NCBI RefSeq assembly: GCF_017356015.1
Contig: NZ_JAFIQV010000007.1
Span: 62,001-126,000, forward strand
DNA: 64,000 nt
Source: Azospirillum sp. SYSU D00513
Lineage (GTDB): Bacteria; Pseudomonadota; Alphaproteobacteria; Azospirillales; Azospirillaceae
Direction of reading: 5' to 3'
In this document: one piece after another, positions 1-8,700 of the stretch
Layout of the letters: each line of letters starts with the position of its first letter
Position numbering within the stretch: position 1 is the first letter of the stretch
Notes under the pieces: model-generated
What the model was told of the DNA's origin: nothing
Databases searched by the model: none
What the model saw: only the letters and a program-made list of their open reading frames with translations
Position numbers and translations under genes: made by a program

Positions 1-354
1 AACCGCCCGGAGCCGCAGCCCGTGGCGCAGGCCACCGCGCCGCAGCCCGCTCCGGCGGCCCCGGTTCCGGCGGCCGAGCCCGCGCGCGGCACCGCCGTCC
101 GGGCGGAGCCGACGCCTCCGGTGGACGCGGTGGAAGGCCGCCTGCGTGAAACGGCGCGCGGTTGCCTCAGCGCCTACCGCAGCTGGCGCCAGCAGCCCGG
201 CGAGGGGTCGATCCAGGCCCTTTCCGAGGCGGTGCATGAGCTTCGCAAGGCTTTGGCGCGCATCGAAATCGACATGTCGGCGAGCCGCCGCGAAGAGCAG
301 GCGATCCGCCCCATTCCGATCCCGGCCCACCGTACCTCCCGCCGCACACCCTAA
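1..354 (+). CDS. Hypothetical protein, C-terminal part (5' truncated by window edge)
   Basis: The frame is open from the first base of the window with no stop upstream, so this is the 3' end of a longer gene; a GTG at 22 is in frame but need not be the start. The first 40 residues are a Pro/Ala-rich linker. The rest is a predicted helical segment rich in Arg, Glu and Ala (around ETARGCLSAYRSW and ALARIEIDM). I do not recognise the family and see no catalytic motif. A strong intrinsic terminator follows about 45 bases after the stop, so the gene ends its transcription unit. Confidence 0.5.
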   Translation, partial: NRPEPQPVAQATAPQPAPAAPVPAAEPARGTAVRAEPTPPVDAVEGRLRETARGCLSAYRSWRQQPGEGSIQALSEAVHELRKALARIEIDMSASRREEQAIRPIPIPAHRTSRRTP

Positions 355-397
355 ACCGGCGCGGCATCTCAGCGAAGACGCTACTGCTTGACCGTGA

Positions 398-430
398 AGT
401 GCCCTTCTTCCCTTGGAAGAAGGGCATTTT
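398..430 (+). terminator. Rho-independent terminator
   Basis: An 11-bp perfect stem (GCCCTTCTTCC at 401-411 pairing with 415-425) has a 3-nt loop and is followed on the plus strand by ATTTTC. It lies downstream of the gene ending at 354. Confidence 0.8.
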
Positions 431-577
431 CATTGCTGTAATGTTAGCGTCACGAACTGCTTGTATCACCAATACAGCCCAAAGAGTGTGTGCCCAATCA
501 CCGTTTTCTGTACGCATGCGCGCCAGGTTTCCGTTATATTGCAAAAAATTCAGGCAAGACGTTGCAGGAAACGCGGC

Positions 578-808
578 ATGCCCTATCGGAAAAACGATGA
601 ACTGCCCGAGTCGGTCAAAGGCACGTTGCCCGTTTCCGCACAGGACATTTATCGTTCCGCCTTCAATCATGTCTGGCAGGAATGCCGCGGCATGGCCACC
701 CCGGCCAGCGTGACGGCCCCCACGGACCAGGTTGCCCACAAAGTGGCCTGGGCAGCGGTCAAGCGCCGCTTCGAACTCATCGGCGGCGACTGGCAGCCGA
801 AATATTAG
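578..808 (+). CDS. chaB: ChaB-family protein
   Basis: This 76-residue protein matches the small ChaB family (putative cation transport regulator). It starts MPYRKNDELPESVKG, followed by the LPVSAQDIYRSAFNHVW core and a C-terminal VAHKVAWAAVKRRFE segment, all family hallmarks. The ATG at 578 is chosen because AGGAAA lies just upstream and the family starts with MPY; the open frame extends further upstream without family similarity. The name comes from E. coli, where chaB neighbours the antiporter gene chaA. No chaA is present here and the gene stands alone between two terminators. The biochemical role is unproven. Confidence 0.9.
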   Translation: MPYRKNDELPESVKGTLPVSAQDIYRSAFNHVWQECRGMATPASVTAPTDQVAHKVAWAAVKRRFELIGGDWQPKY

Positions 809-887
809 GCCCCAATTACTAAGCGTCGAAGCGAGCTGCGGGTTGATCGCACTTTCCCGCGCGGCTCGTTTTCAAAATGAGGTTTTC

Positions 888-924
888 AAGGCGCGCCGCC
901 ATTGGCGCGCCTTGCTTGTTTTCC
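888..924 (+). terminator. Intrinsic terminator after chaB
   Basis: A 10-bp perfect GC-rich stem (AAGGCGCGCC at 888-897 with 904-913) and a 6-nt loop are followed by GCTTGTTTTCC. It separates chaB from the converging minus-strand hemerythrin-like gene. The U-tract is interrupted, and the minus-strand side has no T-run. Confidence 0.65.
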
Positions 925-943
925 ATCAGGCTTCCGGTTTTCG

Positions 944-1387
944 TCAGGCGGCGTGAGACTGCCGTAGCGACCGGGCCATCCGGGTCATGTCGGCCACTTC
1001 GCTGGGGGGAACGCGGTCGCGGATCAGCGGCACCATTTCCCCCTGCTCCCGCAGCAGCTGCTTGTCGAACAGGCTCTTCAGCTCCTCGAAATCCGTGAGC
1101 CAGCGCCCGTCGGCATCGTGAGACTCCGTGCGCCGCGCGAGATCGGTCGCCAATTCGACGATCCGCTGGTTCCAGCCCTTCAGGGCGTCCAGAAGCTCAC
1201 CGCTCGCCGCCTGTTCCAGATGCGGGAAGACGACCGCTTCCAGCACGGTCCCGTGCTTCTCCCACAATTTGGCCAGTTGGGTCATTTCCCCGGCGCGCTT
1301 CTTCCAGGCCGGCTGTTCGGCGTTGCCGATCATGGCGAATATTTCACGCCCGGCCTCAAAGTCGGATTCAAGAATTTCCGCGATCAT
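944..1387 (-). CDS. Hemerythrin-like helical-bundle protein, degenerate
   Basis: A 147-residue all-helical protein. The pattern EKHGTVLEAVVFPHLEQ followed by FDKQLLREQGEMVPLI resembles helices 2 and 4 of hemerythrin HHE-domain proteins. Several of the expected His ligands are replaced: the second element reads LLREQGEMVP where HxxxE-type ligands are expected. It may have lost iron or oxygen binding, or may only resemble the fold. It lies 63 bp downstream of phoU on the same strand and could share its transcript. A canonical hemerythrin is encoded at 55542-55988 for comparison. Start ATG with GGAGACC upstream. Confidence 0.55.
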   Translation of the reverse strand: MIAEILESDFEAGREIFAMIGNAEQPAWKKRAGEMTQLAKLWEKHGTVLEAVVFPHLEQAASGELLDALKGWNQRIVELATDLARRTESHDADGRWLTDFEELKSLFDKQLLREQGEMVPLIRDRVPPSEVADMTRMARSLRQSHAA

Positions 1388-1450
1388 GACGCAAGGTCTC
1401 CGCTTCCAGATCTTGCAGAAGAACCCTGCGGAAGCGCGGCGGTTCCCTGC

Positions 1451-2239
1451 CTAACTCCCCGTTCCCGGCGCCGCTCCAGGCGGCGTCCCCGGTGCGGACG
1501 GCTCCTCGCCGCTCTCCCCGGCGGCATCCGGCCTGTCGGGAAGGACCGCGAAGCTGCTGAGATCGCCCTTGGCGCGCTCTTCGGGGGGGAGGCGCCCATT
1601 CACCAGGAAACAGATGTTCTCGGCGATGTTCGTGGCGTGGTCGCCGGCGCGCTCGATCGACTTCGCGACGAACAGCAGATGGGTGCAGCCGGTGATCTGC
1701 GCCGGGGTTTCCATCATGTAGGTCAGGAATTCTCGGAAAAGGCTGGTGTAGGCGGCATCGACCTCGCCGTCGCGGTCGCGCACGGCGGTGGCCAGCGCCG
1801 CATCCTGCTCGACATAGGCCCGCACCACGTCATGGATCATGCCCTCGACCGTCCGGCCCATCCAGGACAGCGACGCGGCGGGCGGGAGGACCGGCAGGGT
1901 GGACAGCGTGACGGTGCGCTTGGCGACGGAGCTAGCGAAGTCGCCCATCCGCTCCAGGTTCGAGGCGATCTTCATGGCCGCGACGATCTCCCGGAGATCC
2001 TTGGCCATGGGCTGGCGGAGCGCCAGGGTCCGCACGACCATGGCCTCGACCTCCAGTTCCAGGCGATCGATCGCCGCGTCGCCGCGGACGACGGCGGTCG
2101 CCCGCTCGGCGTCGTTCTCGGCAATGGCCGCGAGTGCGGCGGAGAACTGCTCGCCGACGAGGCGCCCCATTTCCGCGATCGTTCCGTGGAGTTTCTTCAG
2201 TTCCGCATCGAAAGCGGTCACCGTGTGTCCGACTGCCAT
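1451..2239 (-). CDS. phoU: Phosphate-specific transport system accessory protein PhoU
   Basis: 262 residues with two PhoU three-helix repeats. The first is around residues 15-105, with the metal-binding-type motif MKIASNLERMGDFASSVAKR. The second is around 120-215, with SIERAGDHATNIAENI. Both E/D-rich motifs are intact. PhoU is a cytoplasmic negative regulator linking the Pst phosphate transporter to the PhoR/PhoB two-component system. About 45 C-terminal residues form a Pro/Gly/Ala-rich tail not typical of the family. pst and phoBR are not in the window. The start ATG is well placed behind GGAGGGGACA. The 258-bp region upstream, shared with the divergent pentapeptide gene, holds no other gene. 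Confidence 0.95.
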   Translation of the reverse strand: MAVGHTVTAFDAELKKLHGTIAEMGRLVGEQFSAALAAIAENDAERATAVVRGDAAIDRLELEVEAMVVRTLALRQPMAKDLREIVAAMKIASNLERMGDFASSVAKRTVTLSTLPVLPPAASLSWMGRTVEGMIHDVVRAYVEQDAALATAVRDRDGEVDAAYTSLFREFLTYMMETPAQITGCTHLLFVAKSIERAGDHATNIAENICFLVNGRLPPEERAKGDLSSFAVLPDRPDAAGESGEEPSAPGTPPGAAPGTGS

Positions 2240-2497
2240 TGTCCCCTCCCGACGGTCGCACGCGCCGGCCGAAAGCCGCGCTCAAGACTGCGCCAAACAT
2301 GGGGACGCATGCCGCCACCGCCAGTCCGCAGTTTCGCACACGCAAAACTTTCACCGTCCGCAACGCCAAGCCATGAAATCCGCGGGCACGCCGCCGCGCG
2401 CGCGCAAATCCGCCACACGCTTAACGATTCACGCAGACAATTTTAAGACAATGGCCGCACGGGACGGCGAATGCGCCGCACGCGGGGGATATGGAAG

Positions 2498-3805
2498 ATG
2501 ACGCCTCATGAACTGGTCGCCATGCTCGAAAAGCATGAGCGCTGGCTTCACAACAAGCAGGGTGGCAGCCGTGCCAATCTGACGATGGCCGTTCTGGAAG
2601 GAGCGAACCTCTCAGGCATCAACCTTTCGTCGGGCAAGCTTTCGGGCGCCAACCTCGTGCGCTGCGATCTTTCCAACGCCGATCTCAGCCATGCCGACCT
2701 GTTCGCCGCACAACTGGTCAAGGCCGATTTGAGCGGCTGCAACATGTACCGGGCCGACCTGCGCGGCGCCCGGCTGCGCGGCGCCAAGATGAAGCGCGCC
2801 ATCCTGAAGGAGGCCGATCTGCGCGGCGGCGCCCTGCTTTACGGCGGGAACGACGGGAACGGCAAGGGGCTGAACTTCGTCCGGGCGGATCTTTCCAACA
2901 GTGAATTCGACGACGCCCAGATGTCGAACGCGAACCTGTCCGGCGCCGACCTCAGCGACGTGTCGATGAACGGGGTGGACTTCGAGGGCGCGCATCTGGC
3001 CGGCGCGACGCTGGCGCGCTCCAGCATGAAGAACTGCAACCTGTCCCGGGCGGACCTGCGGGGCTGCAACCTCTCCGGCGTGAACCTTCAGGGGGCGACG
3101 CTGCGCGACGCCAACCTCACGGGGGCCGTGCTCACCGGCGCCAGCCTGCGCAACGCCAACCTGGAGGGCGCCAAGCTGGAAGGCGTGGACCTCGCCGATG
3201 TGGACACGACGGGTGCCAACCTCGCCCGCTCGGCGGAGAATTTCCCGGTCCAGATCCAGGAAGCGCTCCACAACCACTTCAACTGGATCAACACGAACGG
3301 CACCTTGGGGGCGCGGGCCGACCTGACCCGGGCCGACCTCGCGCACATCGACCTGCACGGCGTGAACCTGTCCGGCGCCAACCTCAAGGGCGCCAACCTC
3401 GCGGGCGCCAACCTCCGCGACGTTATGCTGATCATGTGCGACATGACCGGGGCGGACCTGCGCGACGCCGACATCAGCAACGCCATTCTCGACGGGGTCA
3501 ACCTGCGGGGCGCCGACCTGTCCGGCGCGCGGCTCGACGGAACGGGAATCGGCTGCGTCGACATCAAGGGGGCGGACGGCCGTCCCACGGGGCGGCTCTG
3601 GGCCGCCAACCTGACCGGCTGCAAGTTCGTCGGCAGTTCCTGCGTGCGCACGAACCTGCGCGGCGCCAACCTGTCCGACACGGACTTCACCAACGCCGAC
3701 CTGACCGGCGCGATCCTGTCGGACGCCAACATCCGCGACGCCGTCTTCACCGACGCGAACCTGACCGGGACCAGCCTGCCCCCGCTGCCCGATCCGGACG
3801 ACTGA
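2498..3805 (+). CDS. Pentapeptide-repeat protein
   Basis: About 435 residues. After a ~30-residue N-terminal segment (MTPHELVAMLEKHERWL) almost the whole protein consists of A(D/N)LxG-type pentapeptide repeats, for example SGANLVRCDLSNADLSHADL, predicting a right-handed quadrilateral beta-helix. Two interruptions occur: a Gly/Asn-rich stretch near residues 110-125, and a longer non-repeat insertion near 245-270 (FPVQIQEALHNHFNWIN). No signal peptide or membrane segment is seen. Known pentapeptide proteins range from DNA mimics to structural scaffolds, and nothing here decides between them. I prefer ATG 2498 (GGGGGA eight bases upstream) over the in-frame ATG at 2471. It ends 8 bp before the converging neighbour. 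Confidence 0.85.
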   Translation: MTPHELVAMLEKHERWLHNKQGGSRANLTMAVLEGANLSGINLSSGKLSGANLVRCDLSNADLSHADLFAAQLVKADLSGCNMYRADLRGARLRGAKMKRAILKEADLRGGALLYGGNDGNGKGLNFVRADLSNSEFDDAQMSNANLSGADLSDVSMNGVDFEGAHLAGATLARSSMKNCNLSRADLRGCNLSGVNLQGATLRDANLTGAVLTGASLRNANLEGAKLEGVDLADVDTTGANLARSAENFPVQIQEALHNHFNWINTNGTLGARADLTRADLAHIDLHGVNLSGANLKGANLAGANLRDVMLIMCDMTGADLRDADISNAILDGVNLRGADLSGARLDGTGIGCVDIKGADGRPTGRLWAANLTGCKFVGSSCVRTNLRGANLSDTDFTNADLTGAILSDANIRDAVFTDANLTGTSLPPLPDPDD

Positions 3806-3813
3806 ACCGCTCC

Positions 3814-4428
3814 TCAGGCCCAGACACCGCCGCCGAGCAGATCGCCCCGGCGCGCGGCGGAACCGAGCGCCTGCACCGCCCCATAGGCGGCGGCCCCACG
3901 AGCGGGCGGAGTCGATGCCCCCGCGCCGTCCCCGGCCGCGCTGCCCGGTCCGGCGCCGCCGCTCCCCTCCCCCATCCGCTCGCGCTGAAGCTCCTGCCGG
4001 GCCTGCGCCTTCTTGGCGTCCGCCTGTTGGGCGACCCGCAGGTCCTGGGGGGACGGATCGGAGGGAGCGAGTGCGGCGGCCTTGACCGTGTCCATCTTGC
4101 GGATGGTCGCGGCCGGGTCGCGTTCGGCGCTGACGTCGATGGGCACCTCGCCCGCGACGGCATAGTTCTTCCCGTCGGACCCACGCGTGTAGGTGAAGGA
4201 CGCGCCGCCGGCGTGCGGCCCGCCCGCCGCCTGGTGCGCCGCCTCATGCTGCCGGACCTGCGCGTCGGTGCGCCGCAATTCCTGGATGTCGCGGTTCTGC
4301 GCAGGCGTCCCCGCCCCTGTGGCTCCATCCTCCGCCGCCGCGCCGCCGTCACCGCGAGCACCACCCATCCGGGCGCCGCGAAGCTGCGCCAAGCCGTAAG
4401 CAACACCGGCGGACAGGGCGGAGATCAT
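3814..4428 (-). CDS. SprA-related putative metalloprotease-like protein
   Basis: 204 residues. The centre holds DAQVRQHEAAHQAAGG followed by a GxxxFTYxxGxDGKNYAVAGEVPID block. This is the signature of the SprA-related family, in which HExxH-like HEAAH is a presumed zinc motif. The flanks are low-complexity Ala/Gly/Asp and Gln/Arg-rich. The tail (RVAQQADAKKAQARQELQRE) is a likely coiled coil. The N-terminus is weakly hydrophobic, so export cannot be judged. The function is not established; protease activity is inference from the motif only. It converges with the pentapeptide gene and diverges from the polysaccharide export gene. Confidence 0.7.
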   Translation of the reverse strand: MISALSAGVAYGLAQLRGARMGGARGDGGAAAEDGATGAGTPAQNRDIQELRRTDAQVRQHEAAHQAAGGPHAGGASFTYTRGSDGKNYAVAGEVPIDVSAERDPAATIRKMDTVKAAALAPSDPSPQDLRVAQQADAKKAQARQELQRERMGEGSGGAGPGSAAGDGAGASTPPARGAAAYGAVQALGSAARRGDLLGGGVWA

Positions 4429-4647
4429 GCTCCCCTCGCGTTGCGGGCATCCGTTCCGATTTTACACCCGCCGCCGGAGCGCGGCAATCCGGCAGCGAAA
4501 GCGATGGGGAGAGGACCGACGCACGCTTCCAAGCGGCCGGGCCGCGCATCTCGATAGCTGTTGAAAATTTTTCTAAAACACGCTTTCGTATGTATTGCCC
4601 GGTTTCGCTAATAATCCTAGGCACTGTTTGGAATCATCGATCCACCG

Positions 4648-7600
4648 ATGTTTGCTGTTGCTCGCAGAATGATCGCCCGTTTTGCGCCGCTGGTGGCGCT
4701 GCTGTCGTGGGCGTGCACCGTGTCGGCTGGGGAGCCGGCGCGGTCGGCGCCCCATGCATCCGGTCCCGGCGCTTCCACCTTCGTGGGGCGGCTCTCTCCG
4801 GTCGAAGAGGCCTTCTCCGAGCGGACCGGCGAGCCGCTGACCATCTTCGGGGCGGGATTGTTCGCCGGCTCCGAACCGCCCGCTCCCTCCTCCGGCGCGG
4901 TTGGGGGTGACTACCGGCTGGGAATCGGCGATGCGCTGACGGTGAGCCTGCGCGGACGGGTCTCCTTTTCGAAGCGTTTCTTGATCGACAGCGCCGGCCA
5001 GATCCTGATCGACGACCTGCGCCCGATCACCGCCGCCGGCCTCACGCTCGACGCGTTGCGGGCGGAGATCGACGCCTCCGTCGGCGCGCTGCACCGGGAC
5101 ACGGATGCGTTCGTCTCGCTGGCCGAGGTGCGCCGCATCGGGGTGCTCGTGGCGGGAGAAGTGGCAAGACCGGGCGTCCATCAGATGACCGCCTTCTCCA
5201 CCGTGCTCGACGCGCTGAATGCTGCCGGCGGCGTCGCGCCGCACGGATCGCTGCGGAAAATCCGGCTGCTGCGGCACGGCGCCCCCCACGGCGCCCCGAG
5301 CGACTCATCGGGCGGCTCATCGGGCGGCGGCACGGTCATCGATCTCTACGACCTCCTGCTGGCGGGCGGCGGCGGCAACGCCGGGCTGCGGCTGCGCGAC
5401 GGTGACACGCTGTTCGTGCCGACGCTCGGCGACACGGTCGCGGTCGCGGGTCCCGTCAAGCGCCCCCATGTCTTCGAGCTTCCCCAGGACCAGACGCGCC
5501 TGTCGGTGCGTGCGCTGACCGACCTGGCGGGCGGCGTGATCAGGCCGGGGGCGCATCGGGCATTGCGCCTTTTCCTGCGCCCCACCGGCGAGGAGACGGC
5601 CGAAGAGGTCGCTGACCGGGAAGCCCCCCTGCTCGGAAACGGCGACATATTGGTCCTGTCGCCCGCGCAGGAGAACCGGCGCGGTCTCGTCCGGCTGGAC
5701 GGCCATGTGATCCGCCCCGGCCCTCGCGCCCTGCGCGAGGCACCGACGCTCGCCCGCCTTGTCGGGCGGGCGGACCTCGCGCCGGCTCCCTACCTTCCCT
5801 TCGCGATCCTCGCCGGCCAGGACAGGAACACCGGGACAGTAGGTTTGCGGGCCGTGGATCTCTCCGAGATCCTGAATGGCCGTGACGACCGCGCGCTCGC
5901 CGAGGAGGACGTGCTGTATGTCCTTGGTGCCGAGGAGGTGGACTTCCTGTCGTCCGAGCCCGTTCTGGCTCTGCTGCGCGGGTCCCCGCAGCCGCCCCCA
6001 AAAAGCTGCGCGGGCTTGGTCATGCTGGCACGCACCCTGTCCGCCGCGCCGCGCGGCACGCTCGCCGACGGGGCGCAGGCCCGCGCCGCAGCCACCATGA
6101 CGGGCGCGCGCGGACCCTGCCCCCCGCTGTTCGATCGCGTTCCGGACCTGCTGGTCTTCGCGCTGGAGCATTCCGAACTGCGGAGGGGCGGCGGCGGCAG
6201 GCCGGGATTTCACCCGGTTGCCGGGAACATGCGCCACCCCGGCCGAACGCACCGTCCGGGAGTGAGGGGTGGCAGCGGCGTGCTGGACGGCGAGGAGCCG
6301 CGCTACGAAATTCGCGGCCATGCCCGCCATCCCGGCGTCCGCTCGCTCGAGGGAGGCGTCACTCTGCGCGACGCGCTGTCCGGCGGCGACGAAGCGCTGC
6401 CCGGCGTCTATCCCCTTTTCGCCGTGCTGGAGCGCTTCGACCGCCGCACTCTGACCCCCAGTCTCATCCCCTTCTCTCCGCAAGAGGTCGCCACCAGGGG
6501 ATTTGACCGGGTCCTGTCGGATCACGACGTCATCCATCTCTTCTCGGCGCGGCAGATCAGGGCGCTGATGGACGAGCCGGAGGACGAGCGGAAGGAACCC
6601 GAAACGCCCGATCCGGAAAGCAAGGTCCCGCCGGAGGGAGGCAAACCAAGAACCACCAAGGCGGCCCCTGGGGAGGCGCCGATGCGCGGCAAGAGCGTGC
6701 AAGCGCCGCCCTCTCCTACTGAACCTCCCGAGGATGGGATCGGCGATGCAGTCTCCGAGCCGGCCATTGCGCGGCTGATCCAGGAGCACGGCGTCTGGCT
6801 CCGCGGTCATGCCCAGCGGCCGGGCAACTACCCGGTCGCCGTTCCGACGCCTCTCGAGTCGATCATTGCGGCAGCGGGCGGGTTGAGCGTTCACGCCGAT
6901 CCTTCGGCCATCGAAACGAACAGCGCATCGGGCCGGCGCACTGTCGCGGACCTACGGTCGCCGGGCACCGGCCGCCTTCTGCTCGGGCCGGGCGATTCGG
7001 TCCGGATCGCCGCGTCCGTGCGGATCATGGAGGGCCGTTCCGTCACCATCGAAGGGCAGGTGAACCGGCCCGGCGAGTACGACATCCAGCGCGGGGAGAC
7101 CCTTTCGTCGCTTATCGAAAGGGCCGGCGGTCTGACGGAGGTGGCTTATCCCGCCGGCACGATCCTCACCCGCGAATCCGAACAGCGGCGGATCAGGGGC
7201 GAACAGCTCGAAACGGCCATGGAGGTGGACCGCTGGCTGGCCACGAACCTTCAGAAGGGGGAAGGCGTCAAGCCGGAGCAGATCGCGCGCGCGCAGCTCC
7301 TTTCCGCGAAGTTGCACGAAGCGAAGCCCGACGGACGCATCGTCGTGGAGTCGGACCCGGCCGTTCTTGCCGCTCGGCCCGAACTGGACATGCTGCTGGA
7401 AGCGGGCGACCGCGTGGTGATCCCGAAGCGGCCGCTCTCCGTCGCCGTTTCCGGCGAGGTGCTGAACACCGGAAGCTTCCAGTTCGTCAGCGGGAAGACA
7501 GCCGAGGATTACCTGCGCGACGCGGGCGGCCTCACGCGCGAGGCCGACCATGACCGGATTTATCTGAAGCTGCCCAACGGGGCCGCGCAGCCGCTCGCCC

Positions 7601-7764
7601 TGTCGTCCTGGAACCACACGGTCACCGTGGTTCCGCCCGGCTCGGTGATCGTGGTGACGCGCGATCCGGAACCCTTCGAGTTCCTGGAACTCTCCAAGAG
7701 CATCGGCGGCATCCTGAGCCAGCTGGCGATCACGGCGGCCTCGATCTCGGTGATCGCGGATTGA
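4648..7764 (+). CDS. Large polysaccharide export protein (Wza/SLBB family)
   Basis: 1038 residues, with an N-terminal signal-like segment (MIARFAPLVALLSWACTVSA). Next comes a Poly_export domain (YRLGIGDALTVSLRGRVSF, near 90-175) and a series of SLBB-type repeats recognisable by xVxGxVxRPGxY blocks: GEVARPGVHQM, GPVKRPHVFEL, GHARHPGVRSL, GHAQRPGNYPV, GQVNRPGEYDI and GEVLNTGSFQF. It is therefore an outer-membrane or periplasmic channel component for exopolysaccharide, two to three times longer than E. coli Wza. A Pro/Lys/Glu-rich linker lies near residues 648-705. The AT-richer 218-bp upstream region probably holds the promoter. The region 6180-6300 looks like an out-of-frame patch (see findings). 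Its stop overlaps the start of the next gene. Confidence 0.9.
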   Translation: MFAVARRMIARFAPLVALLSWACTVSAGEPARSAPHASGPGASTFVGRLSPVEEAFSERTGEPLTIFGAGLFAGSEPPAPSSGAVGGDYRLGIGDALTVSLRGRVSFSKRFLIDSAGQILIDDLRPITAAGLTLDALRAEIDASVGALHRDTDAFVSLAEVRRIGVLVAGEVARPGVHQMTAFSTVLDALNAAGGVAPHGSLRKIRLLRHGAPHGAPSDSSGGSSGGGTVIDLYDLLLAGGGGNAGLRLRDGDTLFVPTLGDTVAVAGPVKRPHVFELPQDQTRLSVRALTDLAGGVIRPGAHRALRLFLRPTGEETAEEVADREAPLLGNGDILVLSPAQENRRGLVRLDGHVIRPGPRALREAPTLARLVGRADLAPAPYLPFAILAGQDRNTGTVGLRAVDLSEILNGRDDRALAEEDVLYVLGAEEVDFLSSEPVLALLRGSPQPPPKSCAGLVMLARTLSAAPRGTLADGAQARAAATMTGARGPCPPLFDRVPDLLVFALEHSELRRGGGGRPGFHPVAGNMRHPGRTHRPGVRGGSGVLDGEEPRYEIRGHARHPGVRSLEGGVTLRDALSGGDEALPGVYPLFAVLERFDRRTLTPSLIPFSPQEVATRGFDRVLSDHDVIHLFSARQIRALMDEPEDERKEPETPDPESKVPPEGGKPRTTKAAPGEAPMRGKSVQAPPSPTEPPEDGIGDAVSEPAIARLIQEHGVWLRGHAQRPGNYPVAVPTPLESIIAAAGGLSVHADPSAIETNSASGRRTVADLRSPGTGRLLLGPGDSVRIAASVRIMEGRSVTIEGQVNRPGEYDIQRGETLSSLIERAGGLTEVAYPAGTILTRESEQRRIRGEQLETAMEVDRWLATNLQKGEGVKPEQIARAQLLSAKLHEAKPDGRIVVESDPAVLAARPELDMLLEAGDRVVIPKRPLSVAVSGEVLNTGSFQFVSGKTAEDYLRDAGGLTREADHDRIYLKLPNGAAQPLALSSWNHTVTVVPPGSVIVVTRDPEPFEFLELSKSIGGILSQLAITAASISVIAD

Positions 7765-8576
7765 TCCCGGCCCGCACCGGACCCGCTCTGGCCATCCTGA
7801 CCGTCGTGCGCGACGACCTCGCCAGTTTGCGGGACACGCGCGCCAGCCTGCGCGCGCAGGACCGGCAGGATTTCGCCTGGATCGTCGTCGACGGCGGCTC
7901 CACGGACGGCACGGCCGCATGGCTCGCCGCGCATGACGATGAGCTGTTCTGGTGGCGCTCGGCGCCCGACCGGGGGCTCTACGACGCCATGAACGTCGCG
8001 CTGGAGGCGGCGCTGCGTACGGGCGCCGAATCGGTGCTGTTCCTGAACGCCGGCGACCGTCTGGTCTCCCCCTGCACCGTCGCGCGGCTGCTCGCCGCGC
8101 TCGAAGGCGCGCCGCACGCGGGCCTGCTCTATGGCGACGCGCTGGAGCGGCTTGAGGATGGCCGCCTCATCCGCAAGACCGCGCGTTCCCACCGCTTGGC
8201 CGTCCTTGGCATGTTCACCCATCATCAGGCCATGCTGTACCGGAGCCGCGCCGTCGCGGACCTGCGGTTCGACTTGCACCACGGCATCGCGGCGGATTAC
8301 GGCTTCACCCTGCGGACCCTGGCACGGTCGGAAACTGCGGTGAGGCTGCCCTACCCCGTCTGCGTCTTCGCGCCGGGAGGTCTTTCGCAACGGAACGCCC
8401 GGCAGGGCCGAGCGGAGCAGACCGCGATTCGCCGTGAGTTGCTCGGAATGGGATTTGGGCCGGCGGCGATCATCCAGGCGCTTCAATGGCTTGCGTTAAC
8501 CATAAGATGCAATCTCCCCGGTATTTACGTGAAATTGCGCTTCTCAATTTTAGAAAGATTGTTTCTTTTTCGTTAA
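7761..8576 (+). CDS. Family 2 glycosyltransferase (WcaA/colanic-acid type)
   Basis: 271 residues with a GT-A fold. LAILTVVRDDLASL starts the Rossmann part, WIVVDGGSTDGT is the nucleotide-sugar motif, and FLNAGDRL gives the DxD-like position. FTHHQAMLYR and AADYGFTLR are typical of colanic-acid-type GT2 enzymes. It probably adds a sugar to the lipid-linked repeat unit at the inner membrane. The start is inferred as TTG 7761, overlapping the stop of the export gene (TTGA), which suggests translational coupling; an internal GTG at 7806 is possible. The last 30 codons are visibly AT-richer than the rest of the gene. Confidence 0.85.
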   Translation: MIPARTGPALAILTVVRDDLASLRDTRASLRAQDRQDFAWIVVDGGSTDGTAAWLAAHDDELFWWRSAPDRGLYDAMNVALEAALRTGAESVLFLNAGDRLVSPCTVARLLAALEGAPHAGLLYGDALERLEDGRLIRKTARSHRLAVLGMFTHHQAMLYRSRAVADLRFDLHHGIAADYGFTLRTLARSETAVRLPYPVCVFAPGGLSQRNARQGRAEQTAIRRELLGMGFGPAAIIQALQWLALTIRCNLPGIYVKLRFSILERLFLFR

Positions 8577-8601
8577 TTTGACTGTTTGAGCCCTAACAAA
8601 C

Positions 8602-8656
8602 CGTTGATGCCCACAACGAGTTGTATAATACCATTGGCTGAATGGCACAGCCATTG
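8602..8656 (+). promoter_or_regulatory. Candidate promoter and inverted-repeat operator upstream of the XRE regulator
   Basis: An AT-rich island in a GC-rich neighbourhood contains a perfect TATAAT at 8624-8629, with a weak -35 (CGTTGA, 16-bp spacing). Immediately downstream is an imperfect inverted repeat, CATTGGCTG (8632-8640) and CAGCCATTG (8648-8656). This suits an operator where the XRE protein encoded 45 bp downstream could autoregulate. The assignment is inference. Confidence 0.4.
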
Positions 8657-8700
8657 ACCTTTATCTGGTCCAGCATCGCACCTGCTTTGAGGGTTGACCG

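Noticed and set aside
2600..3800. Regular short repeats suggestive of a CRISPR or minisatellite
   Set aside because: The periodicity is 15 bp and in frame, explained by pentapeptide-repeat codons.
8643..8658. A sigma-54-like promoter (TGGCACAGCCATTGAC) before the XRE gene
   Set aside because: The -24 part is good but the -12 lacks the essential GC (reads GA). A TATAAT box nearby is a simpler explanation.
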